64,000 nucleotides of DNA from Mycoplasmoides pirum ATCC 25960. GTDB lineage: Bacteria; Bacillota_I; Bacilli_A; Mycoplasmatales; Mycoplasmoidaceae. The stretch lies in NCBI RefSeq assembly GCF_000685905.1, contig NZ_JMKZ01000001.1, positions 372,001 through 436,000 of the forward strand, written 5' to 3'. The notes beneath the pieces were generated by a model. It was not told the DNA's origin. It ran no database searches and saw only the letters and a list, made by a program, of their open reading frames with translations. The position numbers were made by a program, and so were the translations under genes. Positions 35,380 to 46,793 of this stretch are shown in pieces. Numbering within the stretch: the first letter of the stretch is position 1; every line of letters starts with the position of its first letter.

Positions 35380-38103
35380 TTAAATTTTTAATAACTCTTT
35401 TATATCGTTAATAGATAAAGTTTTTAGGCATCCGCCCTGAGCGTATTCTTTTTTGCCGCCACCTTTACCATCATATTTTTGATTTAATAATTTGATTATG
35501 TTGTTGGCAACTAAAATTTCATTAATTGGTTTTTTAATTGATGCAAAATACTGCGTTTTATTATTTGTTTTATTAAGAATTAAAAATAATATATTTTGAT
35601 ATTCGTTGCTAGCATTAGATAAAGCAATGCTTATTTTTTTGCTATCAATATCATTAGTTTCCAAAATACTTATGTTGTCATTTATATTTTGAATTAAGTT
35701 TAATTTAATTTCGTTAGCTTCATTTTCTTGATTTTGTTTATCGTACTCTATCTTTATTTTTCGATAATCATTTATCAATTCATTAAATTCATTGTTTTTT
35801 TTGCGAAGTTCTTCGATATTTTTTGGAAGAACAAAAGAATTTATTTTATTAATTAAATTTTGATTATTAATTTTTATAGATTCTATTTTTATGCTTTCAA
35901 TTTCATTGTGCATTTTTTGTATTTGTTTTTTTAAATAATTTTCAATAGTTTGATGACTACTAATGATTTCAATACGTCAAGAACCAACACCATTAGATAT
36001 TATATTTGTAATAAAACAATTCTCAATTTCATATGTGTTGTTAACATGTGTTCCGCCACAAAGTTCTACACTATAATCAGATATTTTTATAACCCTTAAT
36101 TTGTCATGTTTTTTATATTCATCATCAAAATAAGCAATAGCATTTAATTTTTTAGAACCTTCTAGATCAGTATAAATGATTTCAACAGGTATTTTTGCAG
36201 CAATAACCTTACGAATTTCTTTTTCTATTAATTCTAGTTGATCATCTGTTAATTTTGAAGGGTGTGTGAAATCTAATGTAGCTTTTTGGGCATTTTTAAA
36301 TGCGCCTTCTTGTTTAATAGATTCACTTATAACTTTTTTTAATGTTGAATGTAATATATGCTCTAGTGAATGATTTTTTCTTGATTGTTTTCTTCACAAT
36401 TCATCATGTCACAATATTCATTTTTCATTTAATTTAAAAGAAGCATTTTTAAAATGATGTAAATGTTGTAAATTTGGTGCTTTTATAATATTATCAAAAT
36501 GAACTTTTTTAAATGCTTTTTTGGCATAACCATCATCGTGTTGTTGACCACCTGAAGTTGCATAAATTACTGTTTTATCAAAAATTACATATCCATTGCC
36601 GTTTTTAATTTTATTTTGTGGTTTAAATTCATCATCAAATAATGCAACAACTTTTGCTTTTATGTAATTTAATTCATAATCAAATTTGGATAAAACATTG
36701 CATTTTAGTAAATTTTCATTTTGTTTTTCTATTGCGGCAACCTGATTATTATTTTTAGAAATTAATTGGTGATTTTTAAATAATTCATCAAATTTATCTC
36801 AATCCACATTAACATTATTTATTTTTAAATTTAACGAATTTTCAGCTTTAATTTTGGCATCATCTAAAAACTCTTTTGCAAATTCAATTGGTAATCCATA
36901 TGTTTCTACCAATTTAAAAAAATTTTCAGTGTTTAAAGTATTTTCGCTAATTTGATTTTTAAACAAAACAAACGCTTTATCAATTGTTTTAGAATAACTA
37001 TTTATTTCACTTAACAAAGTTGTTTTAATTTCATCTTGCTTATCATTTAGTTCTTTAAAAAAATCTTTGTATAAATCAATTACAGATTTAATAACCGGCT
37101 CAGCTCAATTATCTTTTATATTAAGTTTTTTTGTATACAACACAATTCTTCTTATTAATTTTCTAATTGTGTAATTTCTTCCTTTTGGTCCTGGAATAAC
37201 TCCGTCTGACACTGCAAAAACAACAGCTTTTATGTGATCAGCTATTACACGAAAATATGTTTGCTTCTTTTTGCTATTCACATCATTTGAAAAATAATCT
37301 TCAACATTGTATTTTTCTGTAGTAAATTTTTCTATTTCTCTAATTATTGGTAAAAATAAATCTGTATCAAAATTTGTTGGAACATCTTGAATAATAGAAG
37401 CTAACCTTTCTAATCCTGAACCTGTATCAATATTTTTTCTTGCTAATTCTGAATAGTTATCATTGCCATCATTGTTAAATTGACTGAAAACTATATTTCA
37501 TATTTCAATATATCGATCATTTTCTATATCTTCATCAAATAATTTTATTCCAATATTTTCTGGATCATATTTAATACCACGATCATAATAGATTTCAGTA
37601 CAAGGACCGCAAGGACCTTGCTTTAAATCTCAAAAATTTCGATCACGATTACAACGAATTATATGAGTTGGATCAATTCCGACATTAACTCAATATTTAT
37701 ATGCATCATCATCGTTTTCATATATAGTTATATATAGTTTATTTTTATCTATTTCATATTCATTTATTAATAATTCATATGCAAATTTAATTGCATCTTC
37801 TTTGAAGTAATCACCAATAGAAAAATTACCCAGCATTTCAAATAAAGTTTGGTGTCTACTTGTGACGCCAACATTTTCAATATCATTTGTTCTTAAACAG
37901 CGTTGAGAATTAGTTAATCTTGGTGCTGGTGGATTGCTTTTACCTGAAAAATAATTTTTTAATGTTGCAATACCTGCATTAATTCATAATAAGGAATTAT
38001 CATTTACAGGAACCAAAGATTTTGATTCAACAATATAGTGATTTTTACTTTTAAAAAAATCTAATCATTTTTGTCTAATTTCATTCCCTGATAGTTTTTT
38101 CAT
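35380..38103 (-). CDS. alaS: Alanyl-tRNA synthetase
   Basis: 907 residues. Class II motifs are visible in the N-terminal part ([45 protein letters not shown]), an editing domain in the middle, and the C-terminal C-Ala domain ending in [14 protein letters not shown]. It charges tRNA-Ala. Start is the ATG at 38103, just before GNEIRQKWLDFF, the usual beginning. It follows mnmA by 24 bases. Confidence 0.97.
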
Positions 38104-38127
38104 ATTTGAAAGATATTCCTATATTTT

Positions 38128-39273
38128 TTAATGGTTTTTTGCTTCTAATATTTTACCACCACCTATGCAAATATTTTTTTGGGTATAAATTGCAGCATAT
38201 TGGCCAGGAGTAACAGATTTAGATTTTTCTGGATAAAAAATCTTTACATTAGTTTTATCAATACTTTTTATAAAACATTTTATTAATTGTTGTCGATGTC
38301 TAAATCTCACATAAAAAAATTCATTTTCTCAATTTATTGATTTAGGTTCTATAATTCAATTAAATTCAATTAAATTAGCAATATTTGATTCTAAATATTG
38401 ATCACTATTTGACTTTAGTGCCACATACAAAATATTTTTTTCTTTATCTTTTCCAACAACAAAAGTTTTTTCCTTCATCCCCCCAATATTTAAACCTTGT
38501 CTTTGACCTATCGTATAAAAAAGTGTTCCATCATGTTTTCCAATAATTTTATTGTCTGGCAATAAAATAATATCTCCTGAATTTTTATCAAAATAATTTT
38601 CAAGAAATAATTTGAAATTTCTTTCACCAATAAAACAAATTCCAGTTGAATCTTTTTTATTTGCCACTATTAAGTTATTGTCGTTGGCAATTTTTCTAAC
38701 TTCAGATTTTAAATAATTAGCTAAAGGAAAAATAACATTATTTAATTGTTCTGATTTTAAATAACATAAAAAGTAAGTTTGATCTTTATTTAAATCTTTA
38801 GATATTTGCAAATAATTTTGGTTATTTTCATTGATTAATTTTGCATAATGACCTGTTGCTAAAAACGCATTTGGATAATTTTTATTTATGTATTCTTTTA
38901 ATACACCAAATTTTATAAAATGATTACAAAGTATATCAGGATTAGGTGTTAGATTATTCTTATAATCATTCAACATTTTACTGAAAACTAAATCTCAATA
39001 TTCTTTAACAAAATTAATTTTTATTAATTCAATTTTTAGTTGATCAGCAATTTTTTTTGCATCGTTAAAATCCGTTTCTGATGAACAACCTATTTCAAGA
39101 TCTTTTAAATTGTTTCCTAAAAAATCTCCATTTAACTCCTTATCCCAGTTAACCATGTAAATTCCAATAACATGATAACCTTGTTCTTTTAGTAATAATG
39201 CACTAACTGAAGAGTCTACGCCGCCCGACAAACCAACAATTACTGTTTTTTTATTATTTTCTATGTTATTCAT
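38128..39273 (-). CDS. mnmA: tRNA-specific 2-thiouridylase MnmA
   Basis: 381 residues. The PP-loop GLSGGVDSS lies near residue 13. [12 protein letters not shown] has the first catalytic Cys and [11 protein letters not shown] the second; YTIGQRQGL is a further signature. It makes s2U34 in tRNA-Lys, -Glu and -Gln. In this operon it is one of several wobble-uridine modification genes. The start is 6 bases after the upstream membrane protein. Confidence 0.96.
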
Positions 39274-39279
39274 ACTAAT

Positions 39280-39807
39280 CTAAATATTTTGTTGTTTACT
39301 TTGTTTTTTTTCGTAATATGATATGTATGCTTTGTAATATTTATGTTGCAAAAACAATTGACATTTTTGCTGTAATGGTACCATAAATATTAAATATCCA
39401 AATATTGAACAAATAAAAGGTATAAAAATACCAATAATAGATAAAATCAGTCCAATTTTACTTTTCTTTTGTAACATTTCTATATTAAAAAAAAATTTAA
39501 TTGGTTCATCTGTATATTGTTTTTGTTTAATTTCATTCGATTGATATCATATTTGAAAAATTGTAGTTAATATAAAAATAAGTTTAAAAATTATGTAAAG
39601 TGGCAAAGCTATATACAAATTTATAGTATTAATTTGAATAATAATTGTTGCCAATATTAATGCTGCTAAAATGTTAAATAAAATACCAATAACAAAACCA
39701 GTATGAAAAATTCAAATTTTAATTAAATTTTTTTTAATTTTATTTCAAAATTCAGTGTAACTAAAATTATATAAAGATTCTATTTTAATTGATTTAAATT
39801 TATTCAT
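39280..39807 (-). CDS. Membrane protein of unknown function
   Basis: 175 residues with about four hydrophobic segments: TGFVIGILFNILAALILATI, LYIALPLYIIFKLIFIL, GLILSIIGIFIPFIC and FGYLIFMVPL. Polar linkers separate them and the C-terminus is charged (YYEKKQSKQQ). No family recognised. It is the first gene of the minus-strand operon running through mnmA, alaS, ruvX, trmR and the U32 pair, and diverges from leuS. The start ATG at 39807 includes the early Lys/Ser-rich segment; an internal Met at 39477 would lose the first spans. The 253-base gap 39808-40060 upstream holds only AT-rich sequence, presumably both promoters. Confidence 0.7.
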
Positions 39808-40060
39808 TGTTCTATTTACCTTAATTTTATTATGCTTTAAAAAATATTTTATTTCTTTAAAAAGATATCAAAATTTTGTAAAAAAATAAATTTCTTTTTT
39901 CAAAGAAAATACATTTATAAATTTTTAAAAAATAAAACATTTATTTTTTTAATTTAAAAAAATTAATAAAATTTATAATTTGGAAAGTAATTTGTTTTAA
40001 GATTTTTTTACTTCACTCAAATTTTAAGCAGATTGTAAGTATTTAATATAGGTCATGTAA

Positions 40061-42490
40061 ATGCAATATAATCATAATTTAGTTGAAAAAAAATGAATTG
40101 ATTTTTGGGATAAAAATCAAACATATAATTTTAAAGATGATTTAAACAAACCTAAATTTTATGTTTTAGATATGTTTCCATATCCATCAGGAAAAGGATT
40201 ACATGTTGGTCACATCAAAGGATATACAGCAACAGATATAATTAGTCGTTACAAAAAAGCTTGTGGTTATAGTGTAATTCATCCTATAGGTTATGATGCG
40301 TTTGGATTACCTGCTGAACAATTTGCAATAAAAACAAATAAACATCCAGGAACTTTCACAGAAGAAAATATTAATAATTTTAGACGACAATTAAAAATGA
40401 TGGGATTTAACTACAGTCCTAATTTAGAAATTAATACAACTGACCCAAAGTATTATAAATGAACTCAGTGAATATTTAATGAACTTTATAAAAATGGTTT
40501 GGCAGAAATATCAGATATCGAAGTAAATTGATGCGAAAAATTAGGAACTGTTTTAGCTAACGAAGAAATTTTAACTGATGAAAACGGTAACAAAATTAGT
40601 GAAAGAGGTTCTTATCCTGTAACTAAAAAAATTATGCGTCAGTGAATTTTAAAAATAACTAAATATGCTGACAAATTATTAGATGGATTAAATGTAATTA
40701 ATTGAAATGAATCTATTAAAAAAATGCAACGGGATTGAATTGGTCGAAGTGATGGAGCTTTAATAGATTTTAATTTAGAAAATAATAACAAATTAACTGT
40801 TTTTACAACTAGACCAGATACCATTTTTGGAGTAACTTTTTTATTGATTTCTCCTGAAAATTCTTTTTTAGAAAAAATAATTAATCCGAGTTATAAAAAT
40901 GATGTTGAAAAATATTTAATTGAAGTTAAAAACAAATCCGAAATTGAAAGAAAAGATAAAGCAAATAAATCTGGAGTTTTTACAGGTTCTTATGCTATCA
41001 ATCCAGTAAACAAAAAGAAAATTCCTATTTGAATAGCTGATTATGTATTAAATAATTATGGTACAGGTGTAGTAATGGCTACTCCGGCACATGACAATAG
41101 AGATTATCAATTTGCAAAATTACATAATTTAGAAATTATTAAAGTGATAGACAATTCTTTGGAAAATGAACCTTATTTAGGTGATGGAATTCATATTAAT
41201 TCTGATTTTTTAAATGGTTTAAATAATCAAGAAGCAATTCAAAAATCAATAGAATATGTTGAAAAAAATTTTATTGGAAAAAAGACAACCACATATAAAT
41301 TAAGAGATTGAATATTTTCGCGTCAAAGATATTGAGGTGAACCATTTCCAATAATATTTAATGAAAAAAATGAAATTTTTTTAATAGAAGATTTGCCAGT
41401 AGTTTTACCACCTATGGAAACTTTTGAACCTAATCCAGACGGTTTACCACCACTTGCTAATGCTACAAAATGAATTAATGTATTTATTGAAAATAAATTG
41501 TATCGAAGAGAAACAAATACTATGCCTCAATGAGCAGGCTCTTGTTGATATTATTTGGCTTATTTGATGAAAATTCATAATGATGCATCTTTAGAATATT
41601 TGCCATTAAATAGTAATGAAGCAAAGAAAAATTTTGATCGTTTTTTGCCTGTAGATATTTATGTTGGTGGTCAAGAACATGCGGTTTTGCATTTATTGTA
41701 TGCAAGATTTTGGCATCGATTTTTGTATGATATTGGAATTGTTTCAACTCCTGAACCATTCATGAATTTAATAAATCAAGGAATGATTTTAAATTCTGAT
41801 GGGACTAAAATGTCTAAATCTAAAGGAAATATTATAAATCCTGATGATATTTGTAATTCACATGGTGCTGATGCTTTAAGATTATATGAAATGTTTATGG
41901 GTCCTATTACAGCATCCTTAGCATGAAATGATAGCGGTTTAGATGCGATGCGTAAATGATTAGATCGTGTTTGAAATTTATTCCATAAAATTAATATAGA
42001 AAATTTGGATGAAAGTTCAAACGAAGAATTATTGCATTCATATCATGAATTTTTAGAACAAGCTAATAAACATTTAGATAAAAATGAATTTAATTTGTTA
42101 ATAAGTAAAATGATGGTATTTATAAATAGTTGTTATAAAGTTGATAAAATTCCTAAAAAATATTTACAAAATTTTGTTATTATTTTAAGTTTCGTTTGTC
42201 CATTTATAGGTGAAGAGTTGAATTTATTTTTAAATATGGATAAAAACACAAGTGTTTATGATTTGCCAATGCCGCAACATAATCCAAAATACATTGTTGT
42301 TAATGAAATAACTATTTCTTGTATGATTAATGGAAAATTTAGAGAAAGTTTAAAATTTAAAATAGATGCTTCAGAAGAAGAAGTAAAAAATGCTTTTATA
42401 AATAATAAAAAAATTAAACAATACATTGACAATAAAGAAATTAAAAAAATTATTTTCGTGCCAAACAAAACAATTAGTTTTGTTGTTTAA
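40061..42490 (+). CDS. leuS: Leucyl-tRNA synthetase
   Basis: 809 residues. [17 protein letters not shown] gives the HIGH motif near 48, [16 protein letters not shown] follows, the CP1 editing insertion has [11 protein letters not shown], and KMSKSKGN lies near 584. It attaches Leu to tRNA-Leu and hydrolyses mischarged products. The ATG at 40061 matches the family N-terminus (VEKKWIDFWDKN). No T-box is visible in the short leader. The TPP riboswitch gene follows. Confidence 0.97.
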
Positions 42491-42520
42491 TTTTTATAGT
42501 GCTAAAATCAAACTATTAAA

Positions 42521-42607
42521 AGGCAGAGGTACTATTTTCATTTCTTGTCGAAAATGGTTGAGAAATACTCTTGAACTTGATCTAGTTAATACTAGCGTAA
42601 GTAGCCT
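42521..42607 (+). promoter_or_regulatory. TPP (thiamine pyrophosphate) riboswitch
   Basis: The conserved THI-box elements occur in order: 5' P1 strand AGGC with GAGGTACT, a P3 hairpin ATTTTC/GAAAAT, TTGAGAAATACTC (consensus CTGAGAAATACCC), then CTTGATCTAGTTAATACTAGC (consensus CCTGATCTGGATAATGCCAGC) and CGTAAGTAGCCT closing P1. It lies between leuS and a ThiT-like permease gene. Binding of TPP should lower expression of the downstream gene. Confidence 0.92.
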
Positions 42608-42622
42608 AATTTCTTTTTATCT

Positions 42623-42663
42623 AACCTTTTAATATTTAAATGATTTGGATTTTTTAAAAGGTT
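42623..42663 (+). promoter_or_regulatory. Putative expression platform of the TPP riboswitch
   Basis: AACCTTTT (42623-42630) can pair with AAAAGGTT (42656-42663), which contains the only Shine-Dalgarno-like stretch and abuts the ATG at 42664. No T-run follows, so the platform would act on translation rather than by termination. The AAAAGG is closer to the start than ideal. Confidence 0.5.
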
Positions 42664-43767
42664 ATGCAAGTAAATAATGTCAAAAAAGAATTAGGTACAC
42701 AAGATTTTGAATTATTAAAAAAACAAGATATTGATTTTATTAATTTTCAAATCAAACAAAAAAATTATCAAATTAGTAAATTTTTGTTTTTTCAAAAACA
42801 ACAAAAATTATTAATAAAAGAAATGTTTTGATTATTTACAAATGCATTGTTAAATATAGCAACAATAATTTTCATTTTCTTAGAATCATTTCAAATTCAT
42901 TTAAAAATAGGTGTAAATTCTGCAACTAATGAAAATATTTTTATAAGTTCGTGAGTTTTTATAATAATTTTTTTCATATTTAATTTTTTAATATCATTGA
43001 TATGATCATTAACTATAAAACTAAATTTCAACAAAAAGATAAGTTATTTTTTCATTAGTTTTTTTAGCATTTTTTTTATTTTTTTAAAATTTCCTAAATT
43101 AATTAATGAATTTACATTAAATAAAAAAGAAATTAAATTTTTTAAAAAAAATTTCATAAGTTTTTTTGAAAACTCTGAAACTTTTTATTTTGTTTTATTA
43201 GGTTTATTATTGTCAATTTTTTTGCTAGTCAAATTTTTATTCAGTTTTTGAAAAATTTTTGGCGGATGAAGCATAGAAGTTGATGTTATGTTTTATGTTT
43301 TAGTTTTAATCATTATTGATAAATTAAAATTTGTTCTTTTGTTTGCTTTTATTTCACCAATTTTAGCACTACCATTTTCATCAGGATTAATATATCCATT
43401 GCAAGTGTTTATAGAATATTTGCTGTCTTATTGAATATTATTACCTATTTGTTTTTTTGCTAATATAAATTTTTTTTTCATCAAAAAGATGCACATTAAT
43501 TCCAAAAAAAATAAAAATCTTGCAACATTATTATTTTTTTCTTTTTTAACTTTTATTTTATTTTCAATAAAAATGTTTATTCACATTTTAGCAGGAGTTA
43601 TTTGATGAACTAATAATGATTGATTTTTTTCTTTTGTTTTAAATGCTCAAATTATTTTGGGTTCATTTGCTATTTGTTTACCATTTGCATTAATGAGTAT
43701 ATTACCGATTTTAAAAATTAGAGAAATTCATCAAAATAAAAAAATTCATTTAATAAAAAACATTTAA
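42664..43767 (+). CDS. thiT: ThiT-like thiamine ECF S component with N-terminal extension
   Basis: 367 residues, very hydrophobic, about eight or nine spans. The C-terminal ~200 residues resemble ThiT: SIEVDVMFYVLVLIIIDKL, then YPLQVFIEYLLSYWILLPI (ThiT has PIQVFLDYPLAF) and HILAGVIWW (ThiT has HxISGVIFF), ending in a basic tail. ThiT binds thiamine and joins the EcfA1/A2/T core. The upstream TPP riboswitch supports thiamine as the ligand. About 160 extra N-terminal residues with two or three added spans are not part of standard ThiT (about 180-200 aa). Downstream, infC has its own promoter. Confidence 0.8.
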
Positions 43768-43813
43768 AAATATATTTTTAAATCTTATTTATTTACATAA
43801 AAAATAAAATATG

Positions 43814-43819
43814 TATAAT
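43814..43819 (+). promoter_or_regulatory. -10 box of infC-rpmI-rplT promoter
   Basis: A perfect TATAAT within ATGTATAATTAG. No good -35 is seen. It would start transcription near 43826 and leave a leader of about 220 bases before infC. Confidence 0.5.
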
Positions 43820-43869
43820 TAGATTAATTCAAATATAAATTATTTGAATAACAAAAGTAGTTTAAACTC

Positions 43870-43921
43870 GCCTATTTGACTTAATGTAGAATTAATGTTT
43901 CAAGGCTAATTAGTTTTTTTT
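43870..43921 (+). promoter_or_regulatory. Possible attenuator in the infC leader
   Basis: A long imperfect hairpin is formed by GCCTATTTGACTTAAT and ATTAATGTTTCAAGGC (43870-43906), followed 7 bases later by a run of eight T (43914-43921). A further GGAAT/ATTCC stem lies near 43962-43982. In Bacillus the same operon is regulated by L20 binding to the leader with premature termination, so an analogous role is plausible. Confidence 0.45.
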
Positions 43922-44051
43922 AGTTTTAAATTTTATATTTAAATTTTAAAAATCATACTTTTGGAATTGACTTTGTTTATTCCATAATATTAGTTTTAAT
44001 ATTAGAGAGTGCAAAGTTTTAATTGTTAATTTATTGGAAAAAAATCATTTA

Positions 44052-44633
44052 ATGAATAATAATCAAAATAGAAATAGTAATACTAATTTTCAAAAACAAC
44101 AAAAATCAAATAATCCTTTAATGAATGAAACTATTCCTAAAAGAATTGTTTTAATAGATGAAAATTCAAACAATTTAGGAGAACTTTCAAAAGAAGAAGC
44201 ATTGCAAATGGCTACCGATAAACAATTAGATGTTGTTGTGATATCGCCTAATGCAAAAGTTCCTATTGCTAAATTAATGGATTATGGACGTTTTTTGTAT
44301 GAACAAAAACGTAAAAAACGCGAATCAAAAAAGAAACAAACAGTTATTAAAGTTAAAGAAATAAATGTTAAACCAACAATTGGTCAACATGATTTATCTT
44401 GACGTGCTAATAATGCTAAAGATTGATTAGATGATGGATTTCATGTCAAATTTAGTGTTAAAGCCTTTAATCGATTAATTACTCGTGAAGATATAATTAA
44501 TAATTTATTTGATTCTTTCATCAAATTAGTAGGGGAACATGGAGAAATTGAAAAGAAATTTGTAAGAACTGCTGCAAATACATATGAAGCAACAATTGTT
44601 CCTAATAAAAACTATAAACCTAAAAAAGATTAA
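44052..44633 (+). CDS. infC: Translation initiation factor IF-3
   Basis: About 193 residues from the ATG at 44052. RIVLIDENSNNLGE opens the N-domain, KLMDYGRFLYEQ is the linker, and KEINVKPTIGQHDL followed by VKFSVKAFNRLI is the C-domain. IF-3 prevents premature subunit joining and proofreads start codons. The start is uncertain: in-frame TTG at 44034 and ATT at 44022 are alternatives, and infC often uses a rare start codon in Firmicutes; none has a clear ribosome binding site. The N-terminus is Asn/Gln-rich (MNNNQNRNSNTNFQKQQ) and longer than usual. First gene of infC-rpmI-rplT. Confidence 0.93.
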
Positions 44634-44663
44634 TTATTTTTTAAAAAAGAAAGGAATAAATTT

Positions 44664-44855
44664 ATGCCTAAAATGAAAACTAAAAGTGCTGCTGCTAAAC
44701 GTTTTAAAGTTACTAAGTCTGGAAAAATTAAACACAAACATGCTTATACTTCTCATTTAGCACCAAACAAAACAACTAAACAAAAAAGACATTTGCGAAA
44801 AGCTTCTTTTGTTGATAAAAATCAATCAAAATCAATTAGAGAATTGTTAAATTAA
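44664..44855 (+). CDS. rpmI: 50S ribosomal protein L35
   Basis: 63 residues, the family length. [20 protein letters not shown] and the basic [11 protein letters not shown] region are diagnostic. AGAAAGGA is the ribosome binding site. It lies between infC and rplT. Confidence 0.97.
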   Translation: MPKMKTKSAAAKRFKVTKSGKIKHKHAYTSHLAPNKTTKQKRHLRKASFVDKNQSKSIRELLN

Positions 44856-44877
44856 TATTTTTTAAGGAGATAAAATT

Positions 44878-45225
44878 ATGCGTGTTAAAGGCGGACCAGC
44901 AACAAGACAAAGACGTAAAAAATGACTTAATGAAGCTGAAGGTACATTTGGTACTAGACATGCTTCATATAAAGTTGCAAAACAAACTGTTATTCAATCA
45001 GCAAAATATGCATATCGTGATCGAAGAAACAAGAAAAGAGAATTTCGTGCTTTATGAATTGGGAGATTAAATGCAGCATTGCGCGAAATGGATATTACAT
45101 ATTCTGTTTTTATCAATAAATTAAGAAAAAATAATATTTTAATTAATCGTAAAATGTTATCTGAAATGGCAATTCAACAACCAGAAGAATTTAAAAATTT
45201 TGTACAAAGTGTAATGAATAATTAA
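44878..45225 (+). CDS. rplT: 50S ribosomal protein L20
   Basis: 115 residues: [20 protein letters not shown], the [15 protein letters not shown] stretch and [10 protein letters not shown] near the end match L20. It is an early 23S rRNA assembly protein and, in Firmicutes, the repressor of its own operon through the leader. Strong AAGGAG site. The next gene starts 2 bases after its stop. Three Trp codons, all TGA, include the conserved Trp of RRKKW. Confidence 0.97.
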
Positions 45226-45227
45226 TA

Positions 45228-45728
45228 ATGATTTGGGATTTTAATAAATTAATTGTTATTCAAAAAGAGTTAGACAAAAAAATTTTTAAAAAATTTCATA
45301 CCCAATATAAATCAACTTCATCTAAAAGAAAATTAGCTTTGATTGTTGAATTATGTGAATTAGCAAACGAAATTCGTTTTTTTAAATTTTGATCTACTAA
45401 ATCTTCAAGTGAATTAAAAATAATTTTAGACGAATTAGCAGATGTATTTCATTTTGCTTTTACTTTTGCGATTCAATATAAATCATCAAATGTCTATAAC
45501 ATTCCAAACATTAAAAAAGACAAAAAAAACATAAATAGCAAATTAACTATTTATTTTAGTAGTTTAATTAAATTAGCTCAAAATATTAAAGATAAAAAAA
45601 CTATTGATTTATTTATAAAGCAACTAATTAAACTATCAATAATATTAGGTTTTAACAAAAAACAAATTTTTGAAGCTTATTTATTAAAAAATGAAATAAA
45701 TTTGCAACGAAATAAATCTAATTATTAA
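45228..45728 (+). CDS. dut: Dimeric-type (all-alpha) dUTP diphosphatase
   Basis: 166 residues. ELCELANEIRFFKFWSTKSS and ILDELADVFHFAF hold the acidic metal-binding residues of the dUTPase_2 / MazG-like all-alpha fold (ExxE and DxxxD-type). It would hydrolyse dUTP to dUMP, the substrate of ThyA encoded at 51963, and keep uracil out of DNA. It is not the trimeric beta-fold dUTPase. Start overlaps nothing but follows rplT by 2 bases, so it is co-transcribed with ribosomal protein genes. Confidence 0.82.
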
Positions 45729-45777
45729 ATAATTTAATGTATATTAAATTTATTTATAGAATAATGTGGTATTAATT

Positions 45778-46788
45778 ATGATTAATCACGATGAATTAAT
45801 TTCAATTTTAAAAAATAAAATTATAGGCATTAACAATACTAGAATTCTTTATGAAATTAAAAATATTTTCACAAAAGAATTTGTTAAACCACTTTATCAA
45901 AAATTAGGTAATTTACCAGCAGAACAAAAACCAGAATTTGGTGCAAATCTACAAAAATTAAAAGATGATATTGATTCTTTAATTGAAACTACTGTAAATG
46001 ATATTGAAAATAAAAATGATCAAATTTTTAGTCCAAAATATGATTTAACATTACCAGCAAGCAATTTGTTTCCTGGCACAAATCATATTTTGAAAAAAAC
46101 TATTGATGAAATAATTGTTTTTTTCAAAAGGTTTAATTTCAAAATTGTTAATAATAGTGAATTAACTTCAACAACATTTTGTTTTGATATTTTAAATATT
46201 CCTATGGATCATCCCGGCAGAAGCTCTAGAGATACATTTTATATTGACAATAAAAGATTATTAAGAACACAATGTACAGCCTCAACAATTCAAGCTGTGT
46301 CGCAATTGAATAAAAATAGTGATATTAGAGTAGTTAGTTTTGGAAATGTGTATCGTAATGATACGGATGACGCTACACATTCTCATCAATTTACTCAAAT
46401 AGATTTTATTTGAATTAGAGAAAATATGTCATTAACTAATTTAAAATGATTTATTCAAGAATTTATTAATTTTATATTTTCAGATAATGTGAAAATACGT
46501 TTTCGACTTTCATATTTCCCATTCACAGAACCTTCATTTGAAGTTGATGTTAGGTGTTGAAATTGCCAAAACGGTTGTAATGTATGTAAATATTCTAAAT
46601 GAATTGAAATTTTAGGAGCAGGTTTATTACATCCTGTTGTTATTAAATCTTCAGGTGTGAATCCTAAGTTTTCAGGTTTGGCAGCAGGTATTGGTGTCGA
46701 ACGTTTAGCAATGATAAAAAATGAAATTAATGACATAAGAGAATTTTATGAAAATGATTTTCGTTTTAACGAACAATTTAGGGATTAG
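45778..46788 (+). CDS. pheS: Phenylalanyl-tRNA synthetase alpha subunit
   Basis: 336 residues. Class II motifs are present: [11 protein letters not shown] and LLRTQCTAS (motif 2 region), [18 protein letters not shown], and [13 protein letters not shown] (motif 3). It holds the catalytic site of the alpha2beta2 enzyme. ATG at 45778 is preferred; an in-frame GTG 12 bases upstream is an alternative. pheT follows after 5 bases. Confidence 0.96.
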
Positions 46789-46793
46789 TTCAT

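Noticed and set aside
41520-41759. Open frame of 79 codons on the minus strand
   Set aside because: Antisense to the conserved core of leuS.
42426-42632. Open frame of 68 codons on the plus strand
   Set aside because: It overlaps the leuS end and the TPP riboswitch; the RNA structure explains the conservation.
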